Of a DNA stretch of 64,000 nucleotides, positions 1 through 8,553 are shown in pieces; the first letter of the stretch is position 1; each line of letters opens with the position of its first letter. Source of the stretch: Priestia koreensis (GTDB taxonomy: Bacteria; Bacillota; Bacilli; Bacillales; Bacillaceae_H); NCBI RefSeq assembly GCF_001274935.1, contig NZ_LILC01000013.1, positions 372,001-436,000 on the forward strand, given 5' to 3'. A program made the position numbers and the translations under genes. The notes beneath the pieces were generated by a model. The model saw only the letters and a program-made list of their open reading frames with translations. It was not told the DNA's origin and ran no database searches.

Positions 1-699
1 GATATGGTGAGTATCGCAAACAATCATACGATGGACTATGGTCTGCAAGGATTATACGATACGATAACATACTTAAATCGCTACGGTATTGGGCACAGCG
101 GCGGCGGTAAAAATGAGCAAGAGGCGTTTAAAGCTTATTATAAAACGGTAAAAGGTAAGAAAATTGCGATTTTGGCGGTCAGCCGTGTCCTTCCTGACGC
201 TAGCTGGTTCTCTGGAAAAACCAAGCCCGGAATTGCAAGCGCCTATCAAACAAGTACATTAATGAGCTATGTAAAACAAGCTGTACGAAATTCTGATTAC
301 ACGGTCGTCATGATTCATTGGAATAAGGAAAGTACGGATTATCCAGAAAGCTATGCGCGCGCGCTAGGAAAACAGCTCGTGGATCAAGGTGTAGATGCAG
401 TCATTGGCAGTCACAGTCACACGTTGATGGGAATGGAGTATTACAAACAGGTCCCTATTTTTTATAGTCTAGGAAACTTTGTATTCACCCCTTCTAAAAG
501 TCCAAAAGGGGCCGAAACCATGATTGTAAAGCTAAAGATTACAGGCGGAAAAACCTATCCACAAATTATTCCCGCTAAGATTATAAACGGAAAACCAACG
601 TTAATGAATGCAGCTTATAACAAAACCATCATCTCTAAGCTTAATCGACTATCATACAATGCATCCGTTAGTGCTTCTGGCATCGTGACGCAAAAATAA
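1..699 (+). CDS. CapA-family metallophosphatase-like protein, C-terminal part
   Basis: The reading frame is open from base 1, so the start lies outside the window; the first ATG at base 4 falls inside the conserved motif ANNHTMDYG and is not a real start. The visible 231 residues carry CapA-type calcineurin-like phosphoesterase motifs: ANNH at the left edge, IGSHSHTLMG near residue 134 and FYSLGNFVF near residue 153. Family members act at the cell surface and are linked to poly-gamma-glutamate or capsule synthesis; which polymer is involved here cannot be told. A strong terminator follows the stop. Family call is confident, specific role is not. Confidence 0.85.
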   Translation, partial: DMVSIANNHTMDYGLQGLYDTITYLNRYGIGHSGGGKNEQEAFKAYYKTVKGKKIAILAVSRVLPDASWFSGKTKPGIASAYQTSTLMSYVKQAVRNSDYTVVMIHWNKESTDYPESYARALGKQLVDQGVDAVIGSHSHTLMGMEYYKQVPIFYSLGNFVFTPSKSPKGAETMIVKLKITGGKTYPQIIPAKIINGKPTLMNAAYNKTIISKLNRLSYNASVSASGIVTQK

Positions 700-700
700 A

Positions 701-727
701 AAAGCCCCGTACTGGGGCTTTTTTTTA
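701..727. terminator. Bidirectional intrinsic terminator
   Basis: An 8-bp stem AAAGCCCC/GGGGCTTT with a 5-nt loop is flanked by A and T runs. It lies between the stop of the CapA-like gene and the stop of the convergent gene on the other strand. Confidence 0.85.
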
Positions 728-1222
728 TGGTGCTTGTACAAAAAGCTGTGTGTAAAGCTGATTGGTGTACACAAGATATCCGATAGCGAAAATAGCTGCT
801 AGCATGATTAACTTTTCACCGATCTTACCTGTTTCATAAGTGATAAGAAATTTGAACTTCTTTTTCCAAATCGGCGAAAATAACGGCACACCGCGTTTTG
901 AGAAAAAGTCCCCTGCTATATGAAACAAATAGCCAGCACAAAGACCATATGTAAAATGATTAGGGTAGAAATAGTAAATTAAACTAAAGCACATCCAAGC
1001 AAGAAGAGAATGGGTTAATCCTCGATGACCAAATGCTTTTTTAATGAGCTTTGCAATTCCAAACGAACGTCTGCCAATATACGAATTGGGCTCATCAATA
1101 TCAGGAATAAGGCTTCCTACTATGATTCCTCCTACAAATGTAAACGTAAAAGGAGCATCGGTGACAGTCGTTAAATAGGCTCCCGCCGCAACGGATGTAA
1201 TAATATGTGTCTGATATCTCAA
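725..1222 (-). CDS. YdjM/YfhP-type membrane-bound metal-dependent hydrolase family protein (DUF457)
   Basis: Several hydrophobic segments plus the histidine-rich motif HRGLTHS and the acidic motif PDIDEPNS identify the YdjM/YfhP family of integral membrane proteins with a presumed metal site. I chose the TTG start at 1222 because an AGGAG-type ribosome site precedes it and because family members begin at the equivalent of this RYQTHI sequence. The frame is open upstream to 1348, but those 42 residues are polar and atypical. The protein would be about 165 aa. Its biochemical activity is not established by the sequence. Confidence 0.75.
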   Translation of the reverse strand: MRYQTHIITSVAAGAYLTTVTDAPFTFTFVGGIIVGSLIPDIDEPNSYIGRRSFGIAKLIKKAFGHRGLTHSLLAWMCFSLIYYFYPNHFTYGLCAGYLFHIAGDFFSKRGVPLFSPIWKKKFKFLITYETGKIGEKLIMLAAIFAIGYLVYTNQLYTQLFVQAP

Positions 1223-1386
1223 ACCTGCTCCTGCCTTCCTTAAAGTACATATGTTCCCATAAAGTTCCTCTCTACTATAAGTGAAGTTTGTCACTGTGTC
1301 AAAGAATTTTTCAGCTGATCTACTATAAACTGATGAACCTTCGTCCATACTGTTAAAGAGGTTTTAATGAAAAGAGGTAGATTAAG

Positions 1387-1608
1387 ATGAAAATAGCTGA
1401 AGTTGAAGAATTGTTTAATGAGTATGGGATATCCTTTCACTTATCTTATCCTTTAGAACTTTCCGGTCTTTATCATACAATGAACCGTCGAACGATCCGT
1501 ACATTTCTAGAACAAATCGAGGCGATCGATGAGATGTCATTTGAAGCGTTCTATTATCAGTATAAAGTGTTTCAAGCTGCGTTTGAGCGGAATGAGCTCC
1601 CGCTATAG
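1387..1608 (+). CDS. Small conserved-looking hypothetical protein
   Basis: A 73-aa acidic, soluble protein with an ATG start preceded by a purine-rich AAAAGAGGTAG stretch. No signal peptide, membrane segment or motif is evident; helical content looks high (for example FLEQIEAIDEMSFEAFYYQ). It stands alone on the plus strand between minus-strand genes. I do not recognise the family. Reality as a gene is likely but not certain. Confidence 0.55.
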   Translation: MKIAEVEELFNEYGISFHLSYPLELSGLYHTMNRRTIRTFLEQIEAIDEMSFEAFYYQYKVFQAAFERNELPL

Positions 1609-1679
1609 GAGTAAAGATGTATGCACTTGCTGTGGTTACGAACAATTAGGCGAGGTGATCGTTCTTTCGATTAATCCAT

Positions 1680-1707
1680 TAAAAAAGAAGGCGCTATGCC
1701 TTCTCAT
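1680..1707 (-). terminator. Intrinsic terminator of the gene at 1716
   Basis: Stem AGAAGGC/GCCTTCT with a 5-nt loop; on the minus strand it is followed by a T run, just after the stop of the small membrane-protein gene. Confidence 0.8.
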
Positions 1708-1715
1708 CTAAAAAT

Positions 1716-1883
1716 TTATGAAAACTGTGCGCCAACTACACCGACAATCATAATGATAAAACTAATTAATGCGCCTTTTCCATTTCGCTTACGGTTCTCA
1801 TCTCGTTTGATAACCGAATAAGCAAATGTGCTAGCGTAGATCAGCAGCCCTAAAAATCCTAGCATCGTGATGTATACAAACAT
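1716..1883 (-). CDS. Small two-helix membrane protein
   Basis: A 55-aa protein with an N-terminal hydrophobic helix (FVYITMLGFLGLLIYASTFA), a short basic linker KRDENRKRNGKG and a second hydrophobic helix. The ATG at 1883 is chosen because GGAGG lies 7 bases upstream; an in-frame GTG at 1922 has no such site. A terminator follows directly. No family recognised. Confidence 0.65.
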   Translation of the reverse strand: MFVYITMLGFLGLLIYASTFAYSVIKRDENRKRNGKGALISFIIMIVGVVGAQFS

Positions 1884-2003
1884 GTCGTGCCTCCAAATAA
1901 GCTTTTTTCTTAATAGTAGCACAACCTCACGTAGAAAAAAACTCCTTGCACGAGCGATAAATGGCGTTTTTCATGATAGATTGCCTGTTATGAGTATGCC
2001 CCC

Positions 2004-2040
2004 CAAAAAAAGAGACTCTAGTTGGAGTCTCTTTTTTTTA
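2004..2040. terminator. Bidirectional intrinsic terminator
   Basis: Stem AGAGACTC/GAGTCTCT between an A7 run and a T8 run. It lies just downstream of the general stress protein gene on the minus strand. Confidence 0.85.
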
Positions 2041-2052
2041 TGTCCGCAACGC

Positions 2053-2379
2053 TTAGGCTACTTTGGACGCAATGACAAGTACTTTTCCTCTGTCTAGCTC
2101 TTCTTCATATCGCTCAGCTTCTGGTTGTGATAGTCCTAATGAAGTCATTTTCGAACGAAGTTCGTCTCCACGTGAGCGGAAAACATTTGCTATCGCACTT
2201 CCTACCCCTTGCTCTTTTAATCCGATGTTGTTTGTATCGATCGCATCAGCTAAATCCTGGGAGCGGTTTTTATCGTGTGCTAGTAAGTAAATTTCATCCA
2301 TTGTAAAACCATTTCGTACTAACGTCTCTACAATTTCTTTTGCTTGTACACCATTTTCAACGACTTTTACATCTACCAT
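2053..2379 (-). CDS. General stress protein 17M (YflT) family
   Basis: A 108-aa soluble protein starting MVDVKVVENGVQAKEIVETL, which matches the heat-induced YflT/GSP17M family. Its features are an N-terminal beta-alpha unit with the LLAHDKNRSQDLADAI segment and a C-terminal VLVIASKVA strand. Family members are typically members of the SigB general stress regulon in Bacillus, and a possible SigB-like promoter lies upstream. It stands alone between terminators. Molecular function is unknown even in model species. Confidence 0.8.
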   Translation of the reverse strand: MVDVKVVENGVQAKEIVETLVRNGFTMDEIYLLAHDKNRSQDLADAIDTNNIGLKEQGVGSAIANVFRSRGDELRSKMTSLGLSQPEAERYEEELDRGKVLVIASKVA

Positions 2380-2428
2380 TATAAGTTCCTCCTCTAATTT
2401 AACTTGCTATCAATTTCTTATTTGGTAT

Positions 2429-2456
2429 ATAGCCCCTATCGTTAGTTTTAAAACAT
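2429..2456 (-). promoter_or_regulatory. Possible SigB-type promoter of the GSP17M gene
   Basis: On the minus strand, a GTTTTA element is followed after about 13 bases by GGGGCTAT, resembling SigB -35 GTTTAA and -10 GGGTAT. The -10 has an extra base, so the call is tentative. Confidence 0.35.
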
Positions 2457-2547
2457 TTTTATAAAAAAAGACATTCCTTTTTTCTTTTTACATATATTAG
2501 AAATTATGCTACCTTATAGGTAAAAGAGATAAAGAGGTGTTGGAAAT

Positions 2548-2826
2548 ATGATGGTAGCTGCGCCTTTGCTCGCATCTCTCCTTCTTGGTCTGATCGTTAT
2601 TGTTTTGTCCATACGGCTTCGAAAAAGACGGGTACGTACATGGCTACTTTTATTACCTAGCTTCGTACTCATGTTAACAGGAATTGTTTTCTTTTATGTT
2701 AGTATCGCATTTATACGAGGCTTTGAAGGTGCTTCATATGGCTTCATTGGCCTATTTTTAATCATCTTTAGCGCTGCAGGAATCATGGTTAGCCGCACAC
2801 AGGTAAAACCTGCTTCTCGTCAGTAA
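2548..2826 (+). CDS. Small three-helix membrane protein (YesK-like?)
   Basis: A 92-aa protein made of three hydrophobic helices (about residues 5-22, 32-53 and 63-82) separated by short basic or acidic turns such as RLRKRRVR. The ATG at 2548 follows AAAGAGGTG. Size and topology resemble YesK-like small membrane proteins, but this is a resemblance only. A strong terminator follows directly. Confidence 0.55.
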   Translation: MMVAAPLLASLLLGLIVIVLSIRLRKRRVRTWLLLLPSFVLMLTGIVFFYVSIAFIRGFEGASYGFIGLFLIIFSAAGIMVSRTQVKPASRQ

Positions 2827-2862
2827 AAAAAGGATCGTTCATCATTGAACGATCCTTTTTAT
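2827..2862. terminator. Intrinsic terminator
   Basis: A 13-bp stem AAAGGATCGTTCA/TGAACGATCCTTT with a 4-nt loop and T run. It separates the convergent membrane-protein and DCC genes and may work both ways. Confidence 0.9.
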
Positions 2863-2873
2863 TATTCAATATT

Positions 2874-3239
2874 TTAGTAAACAGGTGCTGCATATCTTCC
2901 AAACCAGTCATGACGATTTGCTGAAATCCAGTTATAAAGTGGTACGCCTAAACGATCCACTTTTGGAACATACAATAGCCATCCTAATATAGCAGTAGCT
3001 GGAAGCGCACGTAAAATTCTGCGAACCGAGTAGAAGCCTGCATAAAGCCTGCCAGAAGCCGACATCATGTGGATGCGATCATACACATCTCGCTCTTTCA
3101 AATAATGATATTGCGCCTCATCTTCTGCCTTTTGTACAGGAACCCATTCTAGTCTCTGAAACCAATCGAGTTTGATTAACACTTTTTTAACATTGGCGCA
3201 AAGCGGACACTGCGCATCATAAAAAATAATATGTTTCAT
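2874..3239 (-). CDS. DCC-family thiol-disulfide oxidoreductase-like protein (DUF393)
   Basis: A 121-aa protein that opens with the family signature FYDAQCPLC, giving a CxxC pair at Cys11 and Cys14, and continues with the typical ALPATAILGWLLYVPKV and NWFGR-like tail of DUF393/YuxK proteins. Such proteins are predicted cytosolic thiol oxidoreductases; no substrate is known. It is monocistronic and convergent with the gene at 2548. Confidence 0.85.
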   Translation of the reverse strand: MKHIIFYDAQCPLCANVKKVLIKLDWFQRLEWVPVQKAEDEAQYHYLKERDVYDRIHMMSASGRLYAGFYSVRRILRALPATAILGWLLYVPKVDRLGVPLYNWISANRHDWFGRYAAPVY

Positions 3240-3389
3240 TCAATCACTCCCCATCGTTAGATCCTTTTTGTTTATTTACACTCTTTTTCTTATCGTAAAC
3301 AATATAATGTTTTCTAAAAATACAGTCTTTTCATTACACTTCCATTTCGTTACAATAAATGTATAAATGAACAAAGTTGAGGTGAACTC

Positions 3390-3824
3390 ATGCTAACTGG
3401 ATGGTTTTTATGGTTTATTCTATTTTGGATTGTGTTCCTTATTAGTATGTTTGCCATCGGCGGATTCTTTATGTTTCGAAAGTTTTTAAAGCGGCTTCCT
3501 AAAGAGGATGGAAAATCCATTATTGACTGGGAGGAACATTACATTCGCGAAACATTGCATTTGTGGAGTTCGCCACAAAAACAGCTTCTTGAAGATTTGG
3601 TCAAGCCGGTTCCTGAACTTTTTCGAGATGTAGCCAAACAAAAAATTGCGGGTAAAATTGGTGAGCTTGCGCTCCAAGAACAAGCAAACGCCATTACTGA
3701 GGATTTAATTGTGAGAGGATATATCGTAGCAACACCAAAGCGCGACCACAAATTTTTATTAAAAACGTTACAAGAAAAGAAAATTTCCGTCACCCCATAT
3801 CAACACTTGTTTAAAAGCTCGTGA
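3390..3824 (+). CDS. yneK: YneK-like DUF2621 protein, membrane anchored
   Basis: A 144-aa protein with one N-terminal transmembrane helix (about residues 5-28) and a soluble helical domain starting near LPKEDGKSIIDWEEHYIRE. It lies beside ccdC, yneI and ccdA, the position occupied by yneK in B. subtilis, which supports the name. Function is unknown. It converges with ccdC over a shared terminator. Confidence 0.7.
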   Translation: MLTGWFLWFILFWIVFLISMFAIGGFFMFRKFLKRLPKEDGKSIIDWEEHYIRETLHLWSSPQKQLLEDLVKPVPELFRDVAKQKIAGKIGELALQEQANAITEDLIVRGYIVATPKRDHKFLLKTLQEKKISVTPYQHLFKSS

Positions 3825-3852
3825 ATAAACATCGCGTATCTTGAAGCAAATT

Positions 3853-3882
3853 AAAAAGAAGCCTGATATCAGGCTTCTTTTT
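3853..3882. terminator. Bidirectional intrinsic terminator between yneK and ccdC
   Basis: A perfect self-complementary stem centred on GCCTGATATCAGGC, flanked by A5 and T5. It overlaps the last bases of the ccdC stop codon. Confidence 0.9.
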
Positions 3883-4363
3883 AGACGGTTTGATCGATCG
3901 GACGCGTTGGAATTTGCTTTGAAATGCGTTTGTATGAGATATACATCGCCACACGCCACGGTACAATCATTCCGAAGGCTAGAATCCAAAACATCCCACC
4001 AAGCGCTCCTACCTCAATCGTTTGACTAAAGTATAGTTTGAGTGCTGTGCGAATTGCGACTAAGGCAATTAAAATAAAGACAAAAGCCTTTGAGCGCTTC
4101 AAATATACTTGATCATCTTTTATCTCGAACTTTGATGTTTTGATTAAAAAGATAGAAAAGAACATACCCAACAGAATCGCTTCCAAGAATTCTGTACCGG
4201 TTACGCGAAAATATGGGAAAATGAACATTAACGCACCTGTACTCATAAAGAACGGTGGTAAAATAATTTTTTTCGCATTTGTCGGCTTTTTCGATGCCTT
4301 CACACGCACCATTAACACAAGCATTGCCATCGCAAGCGCAACTAAAGTTGAAGCAACAATCAC
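3881..4363 (-). CDS. ccdC: CcdC (YneJ)-family membrane protein
   Basis: A 160-aa integral membrane protein with four to five hydrophobic segments, starting MIVASTLVALAMAMLVLMVRVKA and containing the family segment ILPPFFMSTGALMFIFPYFR. The start is GTG at 4363 with AAGGAAGG upstream. In B. subtilis the homologue sits next to ccdA and yneI and has been linked with cytochrome c maturation, but it is dispensable and its exact role is unclear. A UPF0316 gene separates it here from yneI. Confidence 0.8.
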   Translation of the reverse strand: MIVASTLVALAMAMLVLMVRVKASKKPTNAKKIILPPFFMSTGALMFIFPYFRVTGTEFLEAILLGMFFSIFLIKTSKFEIKDDQVYLKRSKAFVFILIALVAIRTALKLYFSQTIEVGALGGMFWILAFGMIVPWRVAMYISYKRISKQIPTRPIDQTV

Positions 4364-4454
4364 GGTAATCCTTCCTTTTCTACATAATCTTCAGTATTTC
4401 TATTATAAGCCAAAAAAGGAGAAAAGAAAACATGGACGACCGTTTTCTAATGGT

Positions 4455-4982
4455 TTACGACGTTTTCTTTGCTTTTTTTAACGTCTTTAGCAAGAAACCA
4501 CCTTTAAATTTACGCGGTTCATACGAAATGATGAATGCTCTTGGTTCGTGATCTTCAATAATTCGAAACAGCTCATCTTCTCTGTTTCTCTTTGTTAAAA
4601 TCTCTAGCTGGTAGCGAATGCTATCTCTTCCTTCACCGTGGAAAACAGTTACTCCGAAACCTCCTTGACGGAGATCGGCAATTAAGCTCTCATTTTTAGC
4701 AGGGAGATTTACCATAAATGTCGTAAATCCGATCGCTAATTTTCGCTCAATAAAGCTTCCTACAACGATACCTAGTCCAAATCCTACTGCGTATACAACC
4801 ATTTGTACGACGCTTTGTTCTCCAGAAAACACAATGGACAATCCAAAGACATAAATGAGGGACTCAATCACACCAAATAGTGACGCATAAGTACTCATGC
4901 CTTTCACTAAGAAAATGGTACGTAAAGTTAAGACAGGCACATAAATAAGTTGAAGTAGCAAGATTAGTAAAATGTCCTTCAC
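4455..4982 (-). CDS. UPF0316 / DUF2179 membrane protein (YebE-like)
   Basis: A 175-aa protein with three N-terminal transmembrane helices (about residues 3-24, 34-54 and 60-80) and a soluble C-terminal domain of DUF2179 type, with segments GGFGVTVFHGEGRD and PRAFIISYEPRKFKGGF. This matches UPF0316 proteins. The soluble part resembles the YitT C-terminal domain; a ligand cannot be deduced. No close operon partner. Confidence 0.75.
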   Translation of the reverse strand: MKDILLILLLQLIYVPVLTLRTIFLVKGMSTYASLFGVIESLIYVFGLSIVFSGEQSVVQMVVYAVGFGLGIVVGSFIERKLAIGFTTFMVNLPAKNESLIADLRQGGFGVTVFHGEGRDSIRYQLEILTKRNREDELFRIIEDHEPRAFIISYEPRKFKGGFLLKTLKKAKKTS

Positions 4983-5208
4983 TCTTTACACCCCTTATGA
5001 TTTTCTTCCGCCTAAGCGGTCAACCGAGCATAGATCAAACCAGTTGATGAGAACGTTGTAACTCAAGTAACCGTTTATCCCTACACAATGTTTTCATTTT
5101 ATCACTACCATTTCGTTGTTTAAAGAGTGAATTTTAAATGAAAACAAAAAAAAGAGCATTCACTTTATAGCTCCTTTTCTCCCTGTTCTATTTTTAAAAC
5201 TACCCGCT

Positions 5209-5568
5209 CTAAGCGAGCACTCTACTCACTGCATCAATTACCCGTGATTCATCGAACGGTTTTACAATAAAGTCCTTTGCTCCTGCTTCAATCGCATCCA
5301 CGACCATCTTCTGTTGGCCCATTGCTGAACACATAATAACCTTAGAATCTGAAAATTCTTTTTTTATGATCCGCAGCGCTTCCATCCCGCTCATTTCTGG
5401 CATCGTAATATCCATCATTACGAGAGCAGGCTGTAATTCCCGATACATTTCAACAGCTTGACGCCCATTTTCAGCCTCACCTACTACTTCATAGTGAGAA
5501 TTTTCTAGGATCGCTGTTAGCGTTTTTCTCATAAACCGAGCATCATCTACTATTAATATCTTCGCCAC
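5209..5568 (-). CDS. yneI: Single-domain CheY-like response regulator YneI
   Basis: A stand-alone receiver domain of about 119 aa. The acidic pair DD follows AKILIV, the phosphoacceptor Asp is in VMMDITMPEMSG, the switch Ser/Thr is in VIMCSAMG, and the conserved Lys is in FIVKPF. I chose GTG at 5568 because GGAGG precedes it and the domain starts at once; an upstream in-frame start at 5637 adds an unrelated leader. It lies downstream of ccdA, as in B. subtilis. There is no output domain, so it must act by protein contact. The partner kinase is not in the window. Confidence 0.85.
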   Translation of the reverse strand: MAKILIVDDARFMRKTLTAILENSHYEVVGEAENGRQAVEMYRELQPALVMMDITMPEMSGMEALRIIKKEFSDSKVIMCSAMGQQKMVVDAIEAGAKDFIVKPFDESRVIDAVSRVLA

Positions 5569-5695
5569 TCCAAATCCTCCGTTCATTGAAACAAACCATA
5601 TAACCAATTTTGTATTAGGAATTATTTCATTTTTCAACTAAATTTCACTTTACCAATTTTACACATTTTTTTCAATGCTATTTTACTATATTGTT

Positions 5696-6409
5696 TTAAA
5701 AACCTCTAAATCCGCCTAATAAGCTAGAAGAATACGCAATAATTTTTGTCATCCAGTCGAAGTAAAGAACAATCCCCATTGCAACCATAAGATAGCCTCC
5801 ACCTTTTACAAAAAGAGAACTGTTGCGTTTAATCCATTTTAAATGACCAATGAAAAATGATAGGATAAAAAACGGAATCGCAAACCCTAGCGCATAGGCA
5901 ATCATATAGGTCATGCCTGAGCCTGGATGAATAGCAGAAAGAGCAATAACAGACGCAAGAATGGGGCCTGTACAAGGCATCCAACCGGCTGCAAAAGCCA
6001 TGCCAATTAAGATAGAGCCTAAAAAACCGCTTGGACGTTGCGTAAAGGACAATCTGCGATCTTTCATCAGGAAAGATGGCTTAAAAATACCAACTACGAC
6101 AAGTCCAAAAAAGATGATTAAAATAGCTCCCAATTGACGAATTAAGCCGTCATAGTTTTGAAATATCTTCCCGATAAAAGAGCTTCCAAAACCGAGTGCC
6201 ACGAAAATGATGGAAAAGCCAATTAGAAAGAACAACGTATGAAGCATGCTTTTTCTTTTTAGCATGCCGTTCTCTTCTTTTAGATCGTTTACGCTCATGC
6301 CCGTAATATAGGATAAAAAAGCAGGATATAACGGTAAGCAACAAGGAGAAATAAAGGATAGAAAGCCTCCGCCTACTGCAATGACCAAGTTCAAATCTGC
6401 CATTCTCAT
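5696..6409 (-). CDS. ccdA: Cytochrome c biogenesis thiol transporter CcdA
   Basis: A six-helix membrane protein of about 237 aa with the CcdA hallmark cysteines in ISPCCLPLYPAFLSYITG near the N-terminus and GWMPCTGPILASV in helix four. CcdA moves reducing equivalents across the membrane for cytochrome c maturation and endospore thiol chemistry. The ATG at 6409 is chosen since AAGGGA lies 7 bases upstream; a GTG at 6415 is too close to it. It is transcribed towards yneI. Confidence 0.9.
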   Translation of the reverse strand: MRMADLNLVIAVGGGFLSFISPCCLPLYPAFLSYITGMSVNDLKEENGMLKRKSMLHTLFFLIGFSIIFVALGFGSSFIGKIFQNYDGLIRQLGAILIIFFGLVVVGIFKPSFLMKDRRLSFTQRPSGFLGSILIGMAFAAGWMPCTGPILASVIALSAIHPGSGMTYMIAYALGFAIPFFILSFFIGHLKWIKRNSSLFVKGGGYLMVAMGIVLYFDWMTKIIAYSSSLLGGFRGF

Positions 6410-6528
6410 CTGCACTTCCCTTCATAATCATTTTATTATCAATGAATCATTTCATGTCCTTTTGCTTTTAAAAAGTTCCATAATCTAGTATAATCAGGGA
6501 AAAGATAGGTGAAGAAAGGACCGTAGCA

Positions 6529-6702
6529 GTGCACAAACAAGACATTCTACTTCAAATTGAGAAAAAGCGCGAAGAGTTAGTACATATTGTAAAAATCAAG
6601 GGACTTACCTCTGCATTAACTGTCCAGTATAGTCAAGAGCTTGATCACCTGTTGAACTTATACGATCAAACTTATACAAGCAAATTAAACAACCTCTCAT
6701 AA
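6529..6702 (+). CDS. Spo0E-like sporulation regulatory protein (57 aa)
   Basis: A short reading frame from a GTG start with GAAAGGA 8 bases upstream. The product reads as a two-helix hairpin with the Spo0E-family signature SQELDHLLNLYD at its C-terminal half, after EKKREELVHI. Spo0E-type proteins are aspartyl-phosphate phosphatases that dephosphorylate the sporulation regulator Spo0A. The length is typical of the family. A strong terminator overlaps the stop codon. Divergent from ccdA, convergent with the ABC exporter. Confidence 0.8.
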   Translation: MHKQDILLQIEKKREELVHIVKIKGLTSALTVQYSQELDHLLNLYDQTYTSKLNNLS

Positions 6703-6718
6703 GGAGGTTGTCTTTTTT
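6688..6718 (+). terminator. Intrinsic terminator of the Spo0E-like gene
   Basis: Stem ACAACCTC/GAGGTTGT around a short loop that includes the stop codon, followed by TCTTTTTT. Confidence 0.85.
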
Positions 6719-6754
6719 AGTTTATCATAATTTTCCATCTTCTTCTATGAAAAA

Positions 6755-8551
6755 TTATGCGCCCTCTTGATTATTTTCTTCGTACGATAATCCGTTTTGC
6801 AGCAGATACATCTTGTAATAGAGCCCTTTTAAACTCAACAACTCTTGATGCGTTCCGCGCTCAACAGTTTCACCTTTATGAAGAACTAAAATAAGGTCGG
6901 CATTTTGAATAGTTGATAAACGATGCGCAATCGCAATGGTTGTACGTCCCTTTCTCATGCGCTCAAGTGCTAATTGGATGGCTTCTTCTGTTTCCGTATC
7001 AATATTCGCCGTTGCTTCGTCTAACACCAACACTTTCGGGTCGCGTACAATGGTTCTTGCAAAGGCCACTAGCTGGCGCTGACCGCTTGAAAGAGTAGCT
7101 CCGCGCTCTACGACTTTTTCATCATATTGATCCTCAAATCGTTCAATAAATGAATCGGCCTGGACAAACTTCGCCGCTTCCTTTACTTGATCGATCGTAA
7201 TACGTTGATTATGAAGAGCAATATTGTGCTTAATATCGTTGGCGAACAAAAACGGATCTTGAAGGACAAGCCCTACTTTGCTTCTCAGCTCATCGTTTGT
7301 ATAGTCTCGAATGGGCACTCCATCAAGGAGAATGTTGCCTTTTTCGAGGTGATAAAAATGCATTAATAGATTAATAATGGAGCTTTTTCCACTTCCGGTG
7401 TGCCCTACTAATGCGACAGTTTCGCCTGGCTTGGCGGTAAACGAAATATTTTTTAATACATCTCGCTTTCCATCATAAGAGAATGTTACGTTCTCAAAAC
7501 GAATTTCGCCCTCCGTCACCTTGTTTGTTTCCGTATGACTACTAGACGGAGCATACGTTTTGTCATCAAGGAGAGCAAACACGCGTGAAGCGGAAACGAT
7601 CGCCTGCTGAAATAATGAAAGTCGCATCATTAGCTGGTTGATCGGTTCAAAAAATCGATCAAGGTAATTAATAAATGCATATAAAACACCAATTTCAACA
7701 ACATTTCCAAATGATGAGATGCCGAAGTAGCTAAGAACGATCATCAGAGACACAATATAAATGACATCTACAGCAGGTCGAAGCAACAAACCATCAAGCT
7801 TAATGTTCTTTAATCCTGCTTCGTAATGTTCTTCATTGATTTTAGCAAACTCTTTTTTCATTCGATCTTCTTGACGGAATACTTGCACAATCGCCATTCC
7901 TTGAAGAGATTCATTTAATGAGGCGTTCAGCTGACTGAGCTTTTCTCTCATTTGTTGATAAAAAACGGAGCTAACCTTGCGATAAGTCTTCATCAACACA
8001 TACAAAGCGGGGAGCAGCACTAAGCAAAATGCAGCAAGCTTTACATTTAAAATAAACATCGCAATAAAAATCCCCACTAGCATCACACCGTTTTGAATAA
8101 AAGAAACAATAACTTCCACAAACATATCTTTAATCGATTCCGTATCATTGGTAATGCGGGAGACAATGCTTCCGGTAGGCGTTTGATCGAAATACTTTAA
8201 TCCAAGCTTATGAACCTTTGAAAAAACGTCAATTCGAAGCTTTTGAATAATATTTAACGCAAGCTCCTGAAATCGAAGTAGCTGAAAATATTGAATGACG
8301 ACCTTAATGATATGCAGCCCCAAATACGCAATTCCTAATAATAGTAAGGGATTTGTTGGCATGTACCGAGGTGTTAAATAGTCGTCGATAAACACCTTAA
8401 CAATAATGGGCCCTAATATATCCGCCACTGTTACAATTAATAGTAGAAAAAAAGTTAGAATGAACTGCTTTTTATAAGGAACCGTGTAGCTCAAAAGACG
8501 CTTTAAAACCGTTCGCTGTTCTTTTCCTGTCATATGCTGATTTACGTCCAT
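6755..8551 (-). CDS. Heterodimeric ABC multidrug exporter subunit, YheH/BmrD-like
   Basis: A 598-aa fused permease-ATPase: six transmembrane helices in the first 320 residues, then a nucleotide-binding domain with Walker A GHTGSGKSS, signature LSSGQRQ and Walker B LVLDEAT with the catalytic glutamate intact. I place the start at ATG 8551, directly after the stop of the upstream subunit and using the GGAGGG inside its last codons; an in-frame start at 8635 would overlap that gene by 82 bases. Together with the next gene it should form a drug-exporting heterodimer in the membrane. Confidence 0.85.
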   Translation of the reverse strand: MDVNQHMTGKEQRTVLKRLLSYTVPYKKQFILTFFLLLIVTVADILGPIIVKVFIDDYLTPRYMPTNPLLLLGIAYLGLHIIKVVIQYFQLLRFQELALNIIQKLRIDVFSKVHKLGLKYFDQTPTGSIVSRITNDTESIKDMFVEVIVSFIQNGVMLVGIFIAMFILNVKLAAFCLVLLPALYVLMKTYRKVSSVFYQQMREKLSQLNASLNESLQGMAIVQVFRQEDRMKKEFAKINEEHYEAGLKNIKLDGLLLRPAVDVIYIVSLMIVLSYFGISSFGNVVEIGVLYAFINYLDRFFEPINQLMMRLSLFQQAIVSASRVFALLDDKTYAPSSSHTETNKVTEGEIRFENVTFSYDGKRDVLKNISFTAKPGETVALVGHTGSGKSSIINLLMHFYHLEKGNILLDGVPIRDYTNDELRSKVGLVLQDPFLFANDIKHNIALHNQRITIDQVKEAAKFVQADSFIERFEDQYDEKVVERGATLSSGQRQLVAFARTIVRDPKVLVLDEATANIDTETEEAIQLALERMRKGRTTIAIAHRLSTIQNADLILVLHKGETVERGTHQELLSLKGLYYKMYLLQNGLSYEENNQEGA

Positions 8552-8553
8552 TA

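Noticed and set aside
1415..1711. ORFs on both strands overlapping the 73-aa gene at 1387
   Set aside because: Shadow frames in DNA already assigned to a better-supported gene and terminator.
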